DNA of 34,275 nucleotides. It comes from an uncultured Anaeroplasma sp. GTDB taxonomy: Bacteria; Bacillota_I; Bacilli_A; Acholeplasmatales; Anaeroplasmataceae. The notes beneath the pieces were generated by a model. The model saw nothing but the letters and a program-made list of their open reading frames with translations, did no database searches and was not told the DNA's origin. The DNA lies in contig CAMEJG010000023.1 of NCBI GenBank assembly GCA_945919465.1, forward strand, positions 1-34,275, read 5' to 3'. The number at the start of each line of letters is the position of its first letter. Within the stretch, counting starts at the first letter, position 1. The position numbers and the translations under genes are program-made. This document shows positions 1-8,113 of this stretch, one piece after another.

Positions 1-37
1 AGTATAAGTCATAAACATAGCCTCTACCATGTTTCAT
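1..37 (-). CDS. Possible IS200/IS605 transposase TnpA, first 12 codons only
   Basis: An ATG at 37-35 is preceded, eight bases upstream, by a good ribosome binding site (AAAGGATG on the minus strand, 52-45). It opens a frame reading MKHGRGYVYDLY that runs off the left edge. Small TnpA (Y1 HUH) transposases of the IS200/IS605 family often begin with a Gly-x-Val-Tyr-x-(Leu/Ile) segment of this kind before their YH-VW-KYR strand, so this is my best guess. Only 12 residues are visible, and none of the catalytic HUH or tyrosine residues are in the window. The call rests on the start context and a weak N-terminal resemblance. It could equally be another small protein. Confidence 0.35.
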   Translation of the reverse strand, partial: MKHGRGYVYDLY

Positions 38-271
38 GTGACCACATCCTTTAATAATATTGTACCATGAAATATGACATTTGCATAGAAAAAATTGAAT
101 TTTATATACATAGTATATAATTTTAGAAAAATAATTTGACATATGCATATTATAAATATAATTTTATGTTTTTTGATAAAAATAAAAAGAGCCTTACTCG
201 CAAATAAATAAACGAGAGTGCAGCTCAGCCTCATCAATTAAAATTGCTTATTATTACATAATAGATAGAAA
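38..271. other. Non-coding AT-rich stretch left of yitT
   Basis: No convincing gene is seen here. The open frames are AT-rich and low in complexity, without start context. If the edge gene is a transposase, this would be its upstream end and insertion-sequence tip. A weak -10-like TACAAT lies on the minus strand near 62-67, just ahead of that gene. I found no unambiguous transposon end. Confidence 0.4.
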
Positions 272-294
272 TATGGAGGGATTTTCCCTCCATA
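272..294 (-). terminator. Hairpin terminator after yitT
   Basis: A perfect 10-bp stem (272-281 paired with 285-294, arms TATGGAGGGA and TCCCTCCATA) has a 3-base loop and lies just past the yitT stop. The T-rich tract is stronger on the plus side (TTTATTTTTAT) than on the minus side (TTTCTAT). It may therefore be bidirectional or a modest terminator. Confidence 0.7.
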
Positions 295-302
295 ATTTAT
301 TT

Positions 303-1310
303 TTATATTATTGTATGCTTAAAGAAGGCTCCAAATATCTTCTTTATAGGAGATACTGTAATCCAAGCATCTTTATCCACCTCAAAAACAGCATTTTTAG
401 CTTTTTCAACCTCATAAGAGGATACAACCATAATGCAATCTGTTTTTTCAGCATGAGTAAATCCACCTTCAACCTTAGAAAGAGTAATACCACGATTAAC
501 ACTATCGTATAAAGCCTTTCTAACCTCTTCAGGCTTAGTAGTGATAATATCTAATCTTTGGAAGGTATAAGCTGTATGTATTTTATCTACTACAATATTA
601 CAAATAATAATAAATATTATCGTATAAAAGGCTACATTAATCATTCCTATTTGTATACCACCTATAAATGATATGATAATATTTAATATCATCGATGCAG
701 TACCAACAGAAAATTTAGAATTTTTCAAATTTACAATTTGAGCAATAATATCTACTCCACCTGTTGAAATACCATATCTTAAGGCTAATCCTAAACCTAT
801 ACCACATAAAATACCGGCAAATATTGAAAGGAATAGTTTTTCATTTGCTGGATTAATTCCAAAAATGTAATAAGTGTTTTCTCCAACTACATAAACTCCA
901 TTAACTAATTCACTAGTAGGTACCCAGGTAATGCCTCCATTCATTACAATTGGACAAGGAATCCAACCCATTAATAACAATGACATTACAAGTACACAAC
1001 AGATTGTATATAACACAAATTTTGGAGATACATATTTAAATCCTAAAATACATAAAGGTAAATTACAAATTAGATTAAAAACACCTACTGGAATATTAAC
1101 TGTACCATTAGTTAATATTAAAAACATACGATTAAATATTTGTCCTACTCCTGTAAAGCCTAGTGATAATAATCCTGCTGGATCCAAAAACCAGGCAACA
1201 GATAATGAATATAAAGAAGAAGCTAATAATACAATTGATAATCTAAATAATATATCCTTTAATTCTTCTTTAGATAATTTTATACTCTTAAGAGATAATT
1301 TCTTTTCCAT
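303..1310 (-). CDS. yitT: YitT-family membrane protein (DUF161 plus DUF2179)
   Basis: This 335-residue protein matches the YitT family in length and layout. A short charged N-terminus is followed by about five to six hydrophobic segments between residues 20 and 240, including a glycine-rich GIGLGLALRYG segment followed by STGGVDIIAQ, which is typical of the family. A soluble C-terminal DUF2179-like domain (about 245-325) carries the R-G-I-T-L-S-K-V-E-G-G-F motif. The biochemical role of the family is not firmly known; it is usually annotated as a membrane protein of unknown transport function. The start ATG overlaps the metG stop by one base (TAATG), so translation is probably coupled to metG and the two genes share one mRNA. 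Confidence 0.88.
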   Translation of the reverse strand: MEKKLSLKSIKLSKEELKDILFRLSIVLLASSLYSLSVAWFLDPAGLLSLGFTGVGQIFNRMFLILTNGTVNIPVGVFNLICNLPLCILGFKYVSPKFVLYTICCVLVMSLLLMGWIPCPIVMNGGITWVPTSELVNGVYVVGENTYYIFGINPANEKLFLSIFAGILCGIGLGLALRYGISTGGVDIIAQIVNLKNSKFSVGTASMILNIIISFIGGIQIGMINVAFYTIIFIIICNIVVDKIHTAYTFQRLDIITTKPEEVRKALYDSVNRGITLSKVEGGFTHAEKTDCIMVVSSYEVEKAKNAVFEVDKDAWITVSPIKKIFGAFFKHTII

Positions 1311-3232
1311 TATCTTACTATATCTCCAGGATTTAAATTATTTATATTTAATAATTCTAATGTAGTATCAGCCTCATCTGATGCACATAATAGCATTCCA
1401 CAAGATTCTTCTCCTCTTAATTTAATTGGAGCTAGGTTTTTAACTACTACAACCTTTTTTCCAACAAGCTCTTCTGGAGTATAGAATTTTGCAATACCAG
1501 ATACTATTTGTCTAATCTCAGTACCTATATTAACCTTAAATACTAAAAGCTTATCAGCCTTTGGATGCTTTTTAGCTTCTAATATTTGTCCTACTACTAA
1601 ATCAAGCTTATCAAAATCATCAATAGAAATTAAAGGCTTTGATTCTTTTTTAGGTTCTACTTTTACTTCCTTTTCTGCTTCTTTTATAGCAACCTTATCC
1701 ATTATTTCCTTTACATCAAGTCTTTTAAATAAAACATCAGATGAAGAAACATTATATTTAGCTGTTTTAAATTCTAAATCAGCAAATGAAGTTAAGCTAG
1801 TATTTAAGTAAGTATATACCTTATTACTTGTTGTTGGCATTATTGGTTCTAATAATATTGAAGAAATTCTAATTGCTTCTAATAAATTATATAGAACTGT
1901 TCTTAATACTTCTTTCTTTTCTAAATCCTTAGCTAAAACCCAAGGAGCAGTTTCATCAATATATTTATTAGATTGACGTAATAGCTTCATTACCTCTTCA
2001 ATTGCATCTGCTACCTTATATTGATCCATTAGCTTTTTATATTGAACTACTGTAGTTTTAGCTGTATCAATTAGCTTTAAATCAAATTCAGTTTCTGATG
2101 ATTTATAAATATCCTCATCACCAAAATATTTTTTGACCATCGCAATGGTTCTATTAACTAAATTACCATAGGTATTAGCTAAATCAGAATTATTCTTCTC
2201 ACATACTAATTCATAGGTGATATTTCCATCTTGAGCAAATGGAATTTCATGTAATACATAATATCTAACTGCATCTACACCAAATAATTCTACTAAATCC
2301 TCTGTATAAATAACATTTCCTTTACTCTTGCTCATTTTACCATGATTCATTAGAATCCAAGGATGTCCAAATACTGTTTTTGGTAATGGTAAATCTAATG
2401 CCATTAACATAATTGGCCAATAAATTGTATGGAATCTTAAGATATCCTTACCAATTAAATGAATATCTGCAGGCCAAAATTTGTTATATAATTCTCCATT
2501 ATTTCCATTCACATCATAGCCAATACCAGTTAAATAATTTAGTAATGCATCAATCCAAACATAAATTACATGCTTATTATCAAAATTAACTGGGATACCC
2601 CATTTATAGCTTGTTCTTGAAACACATAAATCTGGAAGAGGACTTGAAAGGAAATTATTAATCATTTCATTCTTTCTTGATTCTGGTTGTATAAAATCTG
2701 GATTAGAATTAATATAATTAATTAATTTTTCTTGATATGGAGCAAGCTTTAAGAAATAACATTCTTCTTTTGTTAATTCCACTTTGCCACCACAATCAGG
2801 ACAACATCCATCAACTAGATCTTTTTCAGTAAAATATGATTCACAGGCAACACAATAATGTCCTTCATATTCTCCTTTGTAGATATCTCCTTTTTTATAT
2901 AATTTTTCAAAGGCTAAAGCTACTTGTTTTTCATGATATGTATCAGTTGTTCTAATAAAATTATCATATTTAACATTCATTAAATCATAGGTTTTTCTTA
3001 ATTCACCTGAAATATGATCTACATGTTCTTTAGGAGTAATACCTAAGCTTAAAGCTTTTTGTTCTATTTTTTGACCATGCTCATCTGTTCCAGTTTGAAA
3101 ATAAGTATCATAGCCATCCTTCTTTTTATATCTAACAATCGCATCTGCTAAAATAGCTTCATATACATTTCCAATATGAGGCTTACTTGATGTATATGCG
3201 ATTGCAGTAGTTAAATAAAATTTCTTTCCCAT
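1310..3232 (-). CDS. metG: Methionyl-tRNA synthetase
   Basis: This enzyme charges tRNA-Met with methionine in the cytosol. The protein has about 640 residues and the full bacterial layout. A Rossmann domain carries the HIGH-type signature (PHIGN) near residue 20. A zinc knuckle has paired cysteines (CVAC and CCPDC) near 130-150. KMSKS sits near 300, followed by the anticodon-binding helical domain. A C-terminal tRNA-binding OB domain (from about 540) begins with DKLDLVVGQI, like Trbp111 and dimeric MetRS. A GTG nine bases upstream could extend the frame, but it overlaps the ribosome binding site. AAAGGAG lies 8 bases before the ATG at 3232, so I use that start. It is followed by yitT with a one-base stop/start overlap. 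Confidence 0.97.
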   Translation of the reverse strand: MGKKFYLTTAIAYTSSKPHIGNVYEAILADAIVRYKKKDGYDTYFQTGTDEHGQKIEQKALSLGITPKEHVDHISGELRKTYDLMNVKYDNFIRTTDTYHEKQVALAFEKLYKKGDIYKGEYEGHYCVACESYFTEKDLVDGCCPDCGGKVELTKEECYFLKLAPYQEKLINYINSNPDFIQPESRKNEMINNFLSSPLPDLCVSRTSYKWGIPVNFDNKHVIYVWIDALLNYLTGIGYDVNGNNGELYNKFWPADIHLIGKDILRFHTIYWPIMLMALDLPLPKTVFGHPWILMNHGKMSKSKGNVIYTEDLVELFGVDAVRYYVLHEIPFAQDGNITYELVCEKNNSDLANTYGNLVNRTIAMVKKYFGDEDIYKSSETEFDLKLIDTAKTTVVQYKKLMDQYKVADAIEEVMKLLRQSNKYIDETAPWVLAKDLEKKEVLRTVLYNLLEAIRISSILLEPIMPTTSNKVYTYLNTSLTSFADLEFKTAKYNVSSSDVLFKRLDVKEIMDKVAIKEAEKEVKVEPKKESKPLISIDDFDKLDLVVGQILEAKKHPKADKLLVFKVNIGTEIRQIVSGIAKFYTPEELVGKKVVVVKNLAPIKLRGEESCGMLLCASDEADTTLELLNINNLNPGDIVR

Positions 3233-3267
3233 ATATAACACTCCTTTACCAAAAAGAATTCTTCATA

Positions 3268-3296
3268 ATTATAACAAAAAAGCCTATATTATTCAA
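3268..3296 (-). promoter_or_regulatory. metG promoter, with a dyad over the -35 box
   Basis: On the minus strand, TTGAAT (3296-3291) and TATAAT (3273-3268) are separated by exactly 17 bases, about 35 bases upstream of the metG start. The -35 hexamer lies inside an inverted repeat (CTATATT-GAAT-AATATAG, about 3284-3301). On the minus strand this repeat also looks like a terminator followed by TTTTTT. It could end read-through from upstream or act as an operator. No T-box consensus was seen in the short leader. Confidence 0.65.
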
Positions 3297-3475
3297 TATA
3301 GACATTTTTAAGATTGTATGAAGTTTACATTATATTTTTTGAATAAAAAGGTTATTTTATAGTTTAAAAATCAATATATACTATATTATATTATTACATT
3401 TAATACATTTATATAACTTTCTCTTTATTTTAGTTTCTTGTTTATTATTTAAATGAATCTTAGTGCTATATATTA
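3297..3475. other. AT-rich intergenic stretch, nothing recognised
   Basis: This is the rest of the 338-base gap between metG and the decarboxylase gene. It is almost pure A+T, has no open frame with a ribosome binding site, and carries no T-box, riboswitch core or tRNA that I can recognise. Confidence 0.6.
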
Positions 3476-3517
3476 AAAAAATCCTATTCATAATATATTA
3501 TAAATAGGAAGTTTTTT
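3476..3517 (-). terminator. Terminator after the decarboxylase gene
   Basis: An inverted repeat (TCCTATT at 3482-3488 with AATAGGA at 3503-3509) continues through an AT-rich centre. On the minus strand it is followed by TTTTTTT. T-runs lie on both sides, so it may work in both directions. Confidence 0.75.
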
Positions 3518-3569
3518 TAATTTATGGGATTAATTATACTAGGTTATCTCATATAAAATTATTAATAAA

Positions 3570-4280
3570 TTATTTTTTTGAGGATCCTTCTACTTGCTTA
3601 GTCTTTTCTTTTAAGTCCTCAGTTAAATCCCAAGACTCAAAACCTTCTGTATGAGGAAGAATTACATTCCATTCATCAATATCATTTATTTTATAATTAA
3701 TATTATTTCCTTGTAGCTTTAAGATATGTCCACCATGTCTAAAATCCTTACTTAAGAAATGTACATGCCATCCTGCTAAATTCATACCTTGAACATAGTT
3801 AGGACAATAAACACCAATTACATATCCTTCCTCATCAAAATCATATTCTCTTTGATCACATGCGACCTTATACAATGGCTGATAAGGTTTAGCTTGCTTA
3901 TAGCATGAACGAATACGAACCTTAAATAAACCTTCCATTTTAATCATATAAAAGAAATTTTTACTAGGAAGCTTTTCTTCAAGCATTTCCTTTAATTGAT
4001 CTATATCATCAAATGAAATCTTATATTCTATAGCATTATTATTAAATTTAGATACAGTTGCAAATGGTAATTTATCATTCTCATTCATAACATAAGTTTT
4101 ACCATCAGCACGAGAATCGTAAGCAACACCATTAAGAATAATTGCTTCACCATCAAGTCCTTCATAAGTACCTATACCAATATCACCTTTTTTTAATAAT
4201 TCACCTACTGTTATAGTAGCATTATAATCACCCATCATTAAACTATTTAATGTACCAATTTGTGTTAAAATTTTTTTCAT
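3570..4280 (-). CDS. budA: Alpha-acetolactate decarboxylase
   Basis: This enzyme converts acetolactate to acetoin and CO2 in the cytosol, and is also called AlsD. The protein has about 236 residues, normal for the family. It carries the conserved zinc-binding segment GWHVHFLS followed by F-R-H-G-G-H near residues 185-205, which supplies the metal histidines. Upstream are the family's D-G-E-A-I-I-L-N-G and A-Y-D-S-R-A-D-G-K segments (about residues 43-62). An ATG at 4295 overlaps the permease stop, but GAGGT inside that overlap lies at the right distance from the ATG at 4280, which starts MKKILTQ, so I prefer that start. It is co-transcribed and probably translationally coupled with the upstream kdgT-like permease. 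No acetolactate synthase is in the window. Confidence 0.92.
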   Translation of the reverse strand: MKKILTQIGTLNSLMMGDYNATITVGELLKKGDIGIGTYEGLDGEAIILNGVAYDSRADGKTYVMNENDKLPFATVSKFNNNAIEYKISFDDIDQLKEMLEEKLPSKNFFYMIKMEGLFKVRIRSCYKQAKPYQPLYKVACDQREYDFDEEGYVIGVYCPNYVQGMNLAGWHVHFLSKDFRHGGHILKLQGNNINYKINDIDEWNVILPHTEGFESWDLTEDLKEKTKQVEGSSKK

Positions 4281-4291
4281 TTTTTTATACC

Positions 4292-5446
4292 TCATTTCTT
4301 ATTTGTTTTATAATTATAATTTTCATCAAACAGATCTGTTATTAATTCAGGATGTGATTCAGAGAATACTCTCTTAACATCACTAAATTTATTCCCTTGA
4401 TGTGATTTAAAATAATAAGTCATAATACCCTTTGTAAAGAATGGTGAAAGAATATTAGTTATTAGCAAAACAAACGCTAAAATAGAAACACTATTTGTAA
4501 TTAAATCACTTCCAGAAATACCATTAAATATATAAGCACTAAACATTACAGGAATTGACAATGAGACTCCGGCAAGAGATGAACTACCTATAGAAGCATA
4601 ACCAGGACGCTTCAAAGCAAATCTATCTACTATATAAGGGATTATCATTGTAATTGCCCAGAAAATAACTGTTAATAGTAATGCAGCAAATAATACAGAT
4701 GGCTTAAATGCATCAATCAAATTGATTGTAGAACCAAATTCAAATCCTAAAAAAGGAAGAATTATAGTATTTCCACCCTTAAATATTTCTCTTATTTTAG
4801 AATCTAAATTACCAAGAATAAATCCTAAAATAAAGGGAATAAGCAATGAAAATATCTGAACAATTTTTACAAGTGTCTGACCATCTGAAGAACCAGCAAC
4901 CTGACCAAAAGAACTAATAAATACAAATGGTAAAAGTGGCATAGATAATATTAACATAACAGGGAAAGCAGCTCTATCACTATTATCAGCATATGGAGGA
5001 ATAATTCCCATATATAAAGCTGCATTAGCAGAGGTTACAACACATGTAAATGTGATAAAATCAATTCCACAAAAGCCCTTAGGACCACAAGTAAACCATA
5101 CTATTGTACAAATAATATATGCAGGAAGTAATCTTGCTAACAATAGCCAAAAGCCACGTTTAAATACATCAACAAAATCATGAGGCTTAATCATTGTACC
5201 TGTACAAAATAGCATTAATCCTATTAATAGCATTTGACCAGTTTTACCAAAAAGGTCCTTCATTGGATTACCAAGAAATTCCCATAAGGTTTGTCCTTCA
5301 CCTATTACTCCTGTACCAAGACCACATTCAACTGTTATTGTACAAATAATAGCACTAATAACTAATGGAACAAACATTGTTCCTGCAGGAATCTTATTTA
5401 GAAAAGCCCAAATTCCTACATTTAGAGGCTTATTTTTCATATTCAT
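4292..5446 (-). CDS. kdgT: 2-keto-3-deoxygluconate permease family transporter
   Basis: This 384-residue, highly hydrophobic protein has about ten membrane segments and lacks a cleavable signal. The N-terminal segment (KIPAGTMFVPLVISAI), the GTGVIGEG region, and the TGTMIKPHDF stretch near residue 85 match the KdgT family. KdgT imports 2-keto-3-deoxygluconate with protons. Related members may carry other small keto acids, so the substrate is an inference from family. The gene is first in a two-gene operon with the acetolactate decarboxylase and divergent from a PucR-type regulator. The stop is TGA, which shows that TGA is not a tryptophan codon in this genome. Confidence 0.87.
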   Translation of the reverse strand: MNMKNKPLNVGIWAFLNKIPAGTMFVPLVISAIICTITVECGLGTGVIGEGQTLWEFLGNPMKDLFGKTGQMLLIGLMLFCTGTMIKPHDFVDVFKRGFWLLLARLLPAYIICTIVWFTCGPKGFCGIDFITFTCVVTSANAALYMGIIPPYADNSDRAAFPVMLILSMPLLPFVFISSFGQVAGSSDGQTLVKIVQIFSLLIPFILGFILGNLDSKIREIFKGGNTIILPFLGFEFGSTINLIDAFKPSVLFAALLLTVIFWAITMIIPYIVDRFALKRPGYASIGSSSLAGVSLSIPVMFSAYIFNGISGSDLITNSVSILAFVLLITNILSPFFTKGIMTYYFKSHQGNKFSDVKRVFSESHPELITDLFDENYNYKTNKK

Positions 5447-5474
5447 AATATCATTCCTTTCATTTAACGCAATT

Positions 5475-5503
5475 ATTATAAGACTTTATTTCCTTGAATT
5501 AAA
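5475..5503 (-). promoter_or_regulatory. Promoter of the permease-decarboxylase operon
   Basis: On the minus strand a perfect TATAAT (5480-5475) lies 17 bases downstream of a weak -35 (TTTAAT, 5503-5498). The -35 overlaps the -35 of the divergent regulator promoter, so one bound protein could affect both. Confidence 0.55.
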
Positions 5504-5522
5504 TGTCCTAGTAGTGTATAAT
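5494..5522 (+). promoter_or_regulatory. Promoter of the PucR-type regulator gene
   Basis: TTGAAT (5494-5499) and TATAAT (5517-5522) are separated by 17 bases, about 40 bases before the regulator start. This is a near-consensus housekeeping promoter. Confidence 0.75.
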
Positions 5523-5534
5523 AATCGTAAAAAA

Positions 5535-5551
5535 TTGTGCTTATAGCACAA
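5535..5551 (+). promoter_or_regulatory. Inverted repeat touching the regulator's ribosome binding site
   Basis: TTGTGC-TTATA-GCACAA forms perfect 6-bp arms around a 5-base spacer and directly abuts the AAGGAG ribosome binding site (5550-5555). It could be an operator dyad for autoregulation or an mRNA hairpin that limits ribosome access. Confidence 0.5.
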
Positions 5552-5562
5552 GGAGTGATTTT

Positions 5563-6723
5563 ATGAATATAGAAATATACAAAAAAGAAGAAAATTGCTA
5601 TACCTTAAAGGAACTTTTAGAATTATATTCTAACTATATTAAAAATCCTATGGTAGTAATAAATCATAATTATGAACTTTTATATTATACTCAAACAAAT
5701 GATGTGGATAATGTATATAAAGAAGCAACTAATTCTGGTGTTTGGTCATTAGAATTAATTGCGATAGCAAATAATGCTTTTAAAAATAATAATGAATATG
5801 TAATTTTAGATTCAATAAATAAAAATCAAAGGAGACTCTTCTATAAAATAGAACATAATATTATGCTCGGATATTTAGTTTTACTTGAAGAGGATAATTC
5901 AACTTTTAATAGCTTAGATTATGATATTTTAAGGCATCTTGCCAATTCAATTAGCAAGATCTTATATTTAGAGGATTATAAGAAAAATGATGCAAATATC
6001 CAAAGCTTTTATAAAGCCTTACTTAATGATGAATATAAAACAAAGGACATATTAAATGCTAAAATTAAAGAATATAATGTTAATTTAAATTCTAGTCTGA
6101 TCATTATTTCACTTTCAAATGCAAGTTTTATTCAAAATAATTATTTGAAGATTAAATTAGAAAATACTTTATCAGTTAACGCAATAATAGCTTATAATGA
6201 TAATGTCTTAGTATTCTTTAATAACGATAAATTACCTACTAGTAAAATTACTGATATATTAATTGATAATCATTTAACTGCTCTTTATGTAAAAAAAATA
6301 TCAGAATACTTCTCATTTAATACTTATTATGCTGCCTTAGCTAATTTATTAAGTTTTTTAGAAGCTAGTAATAAAAATGTTATTTATTATGAGGATGATT
6401 ACAAAATATACTTACCTTTTTTTACAGGTAAGCATTCTCTAAATGAAATTAAAAATTATATCAATTCAAAAATAATGCAAATATATGAGGATGATATTAA
6501 AAACGAGACTGATAACATTGATACATTATATTACTATTTAGGCTTTGATAAAAGCTTAAATATAGCAGCTACAAAGCTATATATTCATAGAAATACTGTA
6601 TCATATAGACTTATGAAAATTAGTGAAATATATAACATAAATTTTAATGATTTAATACAAAATAAAATATATTTTTTTTCAATTATTCTAATCAAGTACT
6701 ATCATTATAAAATAAATAAATAA
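5563..6723 (+). CDS. PucR/CdaR-family transcriptional regulator
   Basis: This 386-residue protein has the C-terminal PucR-type helix-turn-helix: residues about 320-370 contain YYYLGFDKSLNIAATKL, IHRNTVSYRLMKI and then a second helix pair, the classic HTH_30 arrangement. The N-terminal two thirds look like a GAF-like sensory region (about 1-140) and a GGDEF-like CdaR middle domain. Relatives respond to sugar acids (CdaR), purine breakdown products (PucR) or other metabolites. Its position, divergent from and sharing a promoter region with the keto-deoxygluconate permease and decarboxylase genes, makes it their likely regulator. The ligand is not evident from sequence. The start is fixed by AAGGAG seven bases upstream. 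Confidence 0.82.
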   Translation: MNIEIYKKEENCYTLKELLELYSNYIKNPMVVINHNYELLYYTQTNDVDNVYKEATNSGVWSLELIAIANNAFKNNNEYVILDSINKNQRRLFYKIEHNIMLGYLVLLEEDNSTFNSLDYDILRHLANSISKILYLEDYKKNDANIQSFYKALLNDEYKTKDILNAKIKEYNVNLNSSLIIISLSNASFIQNNYLKIKLENTLSVNAIIAYNDNVLVFFNNDKLPTSKITDILIDNHLTALYVKKISEYFSFNTYYAALANLLSFLEASNKNVIYYEDDYKIYLPFFTGKHSLNEIKNYINSKIMQIYEDDIKNETDNIDTLYYYLGFDKSLNIAATKLYIHRNTVSYRLMKISEIYNINFNDLIQNKIYFFSIILIKYYHYKINK

Positions 6724-6824
6724 TTATAATTATATAATAGATAAATATGATAAAAAATAATCATTGCACCATAGTTACAAATTTCAATTATTACATATAA
6801 ACTATGAACTTCATAAGAGATTAT

Positions 6825-6863
6825 AAAAGAGGATTAACAAATTAGAGTCAATTCCTCTTTTTT
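6825..6863 (+). terminator. Terminator after the PucR-type regulator
   Basis: A perfect 9-bp stem (AAAAGAGGA at 6825-6833 with TCCTCTTTT at 6853-6861) ends in a T-run on the plus strand, about 100 bases after the regulator stop. Confidence 0.75.
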
Positions 6864-6922
6864 GACTTTATTAGGAAATAATACTAATAAAATAGAATAA
6901 TCCTACTAACCTATATTCTTGA

Positions 6923-7099
6923 AAAAATAATCCTACACTAGTAAAATTATTCTCATTTTTTAAAATTATTTTGCTTTTCTATTATCTTGGTTTTATCTCT
7001 ATAATTGAATTTCATAATATAATATTAAGTCTTACTATTTTAGTTTTAAGTATCACATTAGTAATCACATCTATAGTTAGCCCCTCAATAATAAATTAA
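6923..7099 (+). pseudogene. Possible C-terminal remnant of a membrane protein
   Basis: A frame without any ATG runs about 58 codons between a TGA at 6920 and a TAA at 7097. Its translation has two strongly hydrophobic stretches, FYYLGFISIIEF and a run ending LVITSIVSPSIIN. This resembles the last helices of a transporter, with a Ser-Pro end like that of the kdgT product (LLITNILSPF). With A+T-rich DNA such frames can arise by chance, so this is tentative. The rest of the 470-base gap 6724-7193 holds only the two terminators listed. Confidence 0.22.
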
Positions 7100-7119
7100 T
7101 GTCATGCCTAGCCCACAAC

Positions 7120-7163
7120 AAAAAATAGCCCCATTGAGTCTAAAAACTTATAGAGGCTATTTT
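7120..7163 (-). terminator. Terminator after the LysR gene
   Basis: Arms AAAATAGCC (7122-7130) and GGCTATTTT (7155-7163) are perfectly complementary over 9 bp. On the minus strand they are followed by TTTTTTG, some 30-70 bases past the LysR stop. Confidence 0.75.
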
Positions 7164-7193
7164 ATATTCATTTTAATTATAGTTAATACTGAA

Positions 7194-8021
7194 TTAGGGC
7201 TTAATAATTTTTTTATTTTTGAAGCAATTATTTACATATTCATAAAATTCATTTACAATATTTCCATTATTCATTCCAAATTGATTTTTCTTAATTCCTA
7301 TAAATCTAATTATTTTATATTCTTCAAGACTCAATAAAAATAAATCATCAAATATTTCTCCTGAAGTAAATTCAGGTATAAAACCATAACCATTATTGTC
7401 TAAAATTAAATCATGCATCAGTATCAAATTATCACATTCAAATGCTATATTAGGCTTTATATTATTTTTTTTATAAAAATAATCAATATTATCTCTTAAC
7501 TCTTTAAAATGAGTAAACGTGATCACTGGCTTTTCCTTTAAATCAGATATATTCTTTATCTCATTTTTATATATATTTCCACATCCAATATATATTTCTT
7601 CTTCATATCCAATATTATCTGAAAAAATCAAAATATCCCAATCATCACATTTATTTTGTATTAATGTAAATGTTACATCACTATATTTCTTTTTAAATTG
7701 TAATAATGCATTAGTAACAAAGGTTGAAGCAGTTAAAGCACATATTTTAATATGCTTATTATTCTTCATTACTTTTATTTCATTTTTAATATTTAAAATT
7801 GAAGCTAAGGGATCCTTTAGCTTTTCATAAAGCCATTTCCCCCATGATGTGAGTTTAATATTTCTTCCTTCACGAAAAAATAATGAAACTTCGAGCTCCT
7901 CTTCTAGCTTATGAATAGATTTAGTCAATGCTGGCTGAGCTATATTAATCTCTCTACTAGCTCTTGTAATATGCTCCAATTCTGCAGTTTTATAAAAATA
8001 ATATAGTTGTGAAAGCTCCAT
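7194..8021 (-). CDS. LysR-family transcriptional regulator
   Basis: This 275-residue protein has the standard LysR winged helix-turn-helix at residues 1-60: MELSQLYYFYKTAELEHITRASRE, then IAQPALTKSIHKLEEELEVSLF. The effector domain (about 85-270) is somewhat shorter and more divergent than usual. The gene is divergent from the MATE exporter gene with only 92 bases between starts, so it probably controls that gene, and a dyad of LysR-box type lies between them. The effector molecule cannot be told from the sequence. Confidence 0.9.
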   Translation of the reverse strand: MELSQLYYFYKTAELEHITRASREINIAQPALTKSIHKLEEELEVSLFFREGRNIKLTSWGKWLYEKLKDPLASILNIKNEIKVMKNNKHIKICALTASTFVTNALLQFKKKYSDVTFTLIQNKCDDWDILIFSDNIGYEEEIYIGCGNIYKNEIKNISDLKEKPVITFTHFKELRDNIDYFYKKNNIKPNIAFECDNLILMHDLILDNNGYGFIPEFTSGEIFDDLFLLSLEEYKIIRFIGIKKNQFGMNNGNIVNEFYEYVNNCFKNKKIIKP

Positions 8022-8054
8022 ATTAATATCCCTTCGTTATTAAATTTATCAATA

Positions 8055-8076
8055 TTATATATTTTTATTTATATAA
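8055..8076. promoter_or_regulatory. Candidate LysR operator between lysR-type and MATE genes
   Basis: The 7-bp arms TTATATA and TATATAA are separated by 8 bases, giving the T-N11-A form of LysR boxes. It lies immediately upstream of the TATAAT (8086-8091) of the MATE gene. AT-rich DNA makes such dyads common, so this is suggestive only. Confidence 0.35.
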
Positions 8077-8085
8077 AATCAATGC

Positions 8086-8091
8086 TATAAT
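8086..8091 (+). promoter_or_regulatory. -10 box of the MATE gene
   Basis: TATAAT lies 22 bases before the MATE start codon. The -35 position holds only a weak TTTTAT, which would fit an activator-dependent promoter. Confidence 0.5.
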
Positions 8092-8113
8092 TTTAAATAG
8101 TGAGGTATATATT

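Noticed and set aside
34-237. A 67-residue minus-strand protein near the left edge
   Set aside because: It is low-complexity with Phe, Ile and Tyr runs and no ribosome binding site; the better signal is the start at 37.
931-1365. A 144-residue plus-strand protein opposite yitT
   Set aside because: It is a shadow of yitT and the metG 3' end, lacks a ribosome binding site, and has no family features.
3241-3569. A T-box riboswitch in the metG leader
   Set aside because: The stretch shows no T-box core sequence (AGGGTGGNACCGCG) or specifier-loop form, and the promoter lies only about 35 bases from the start.
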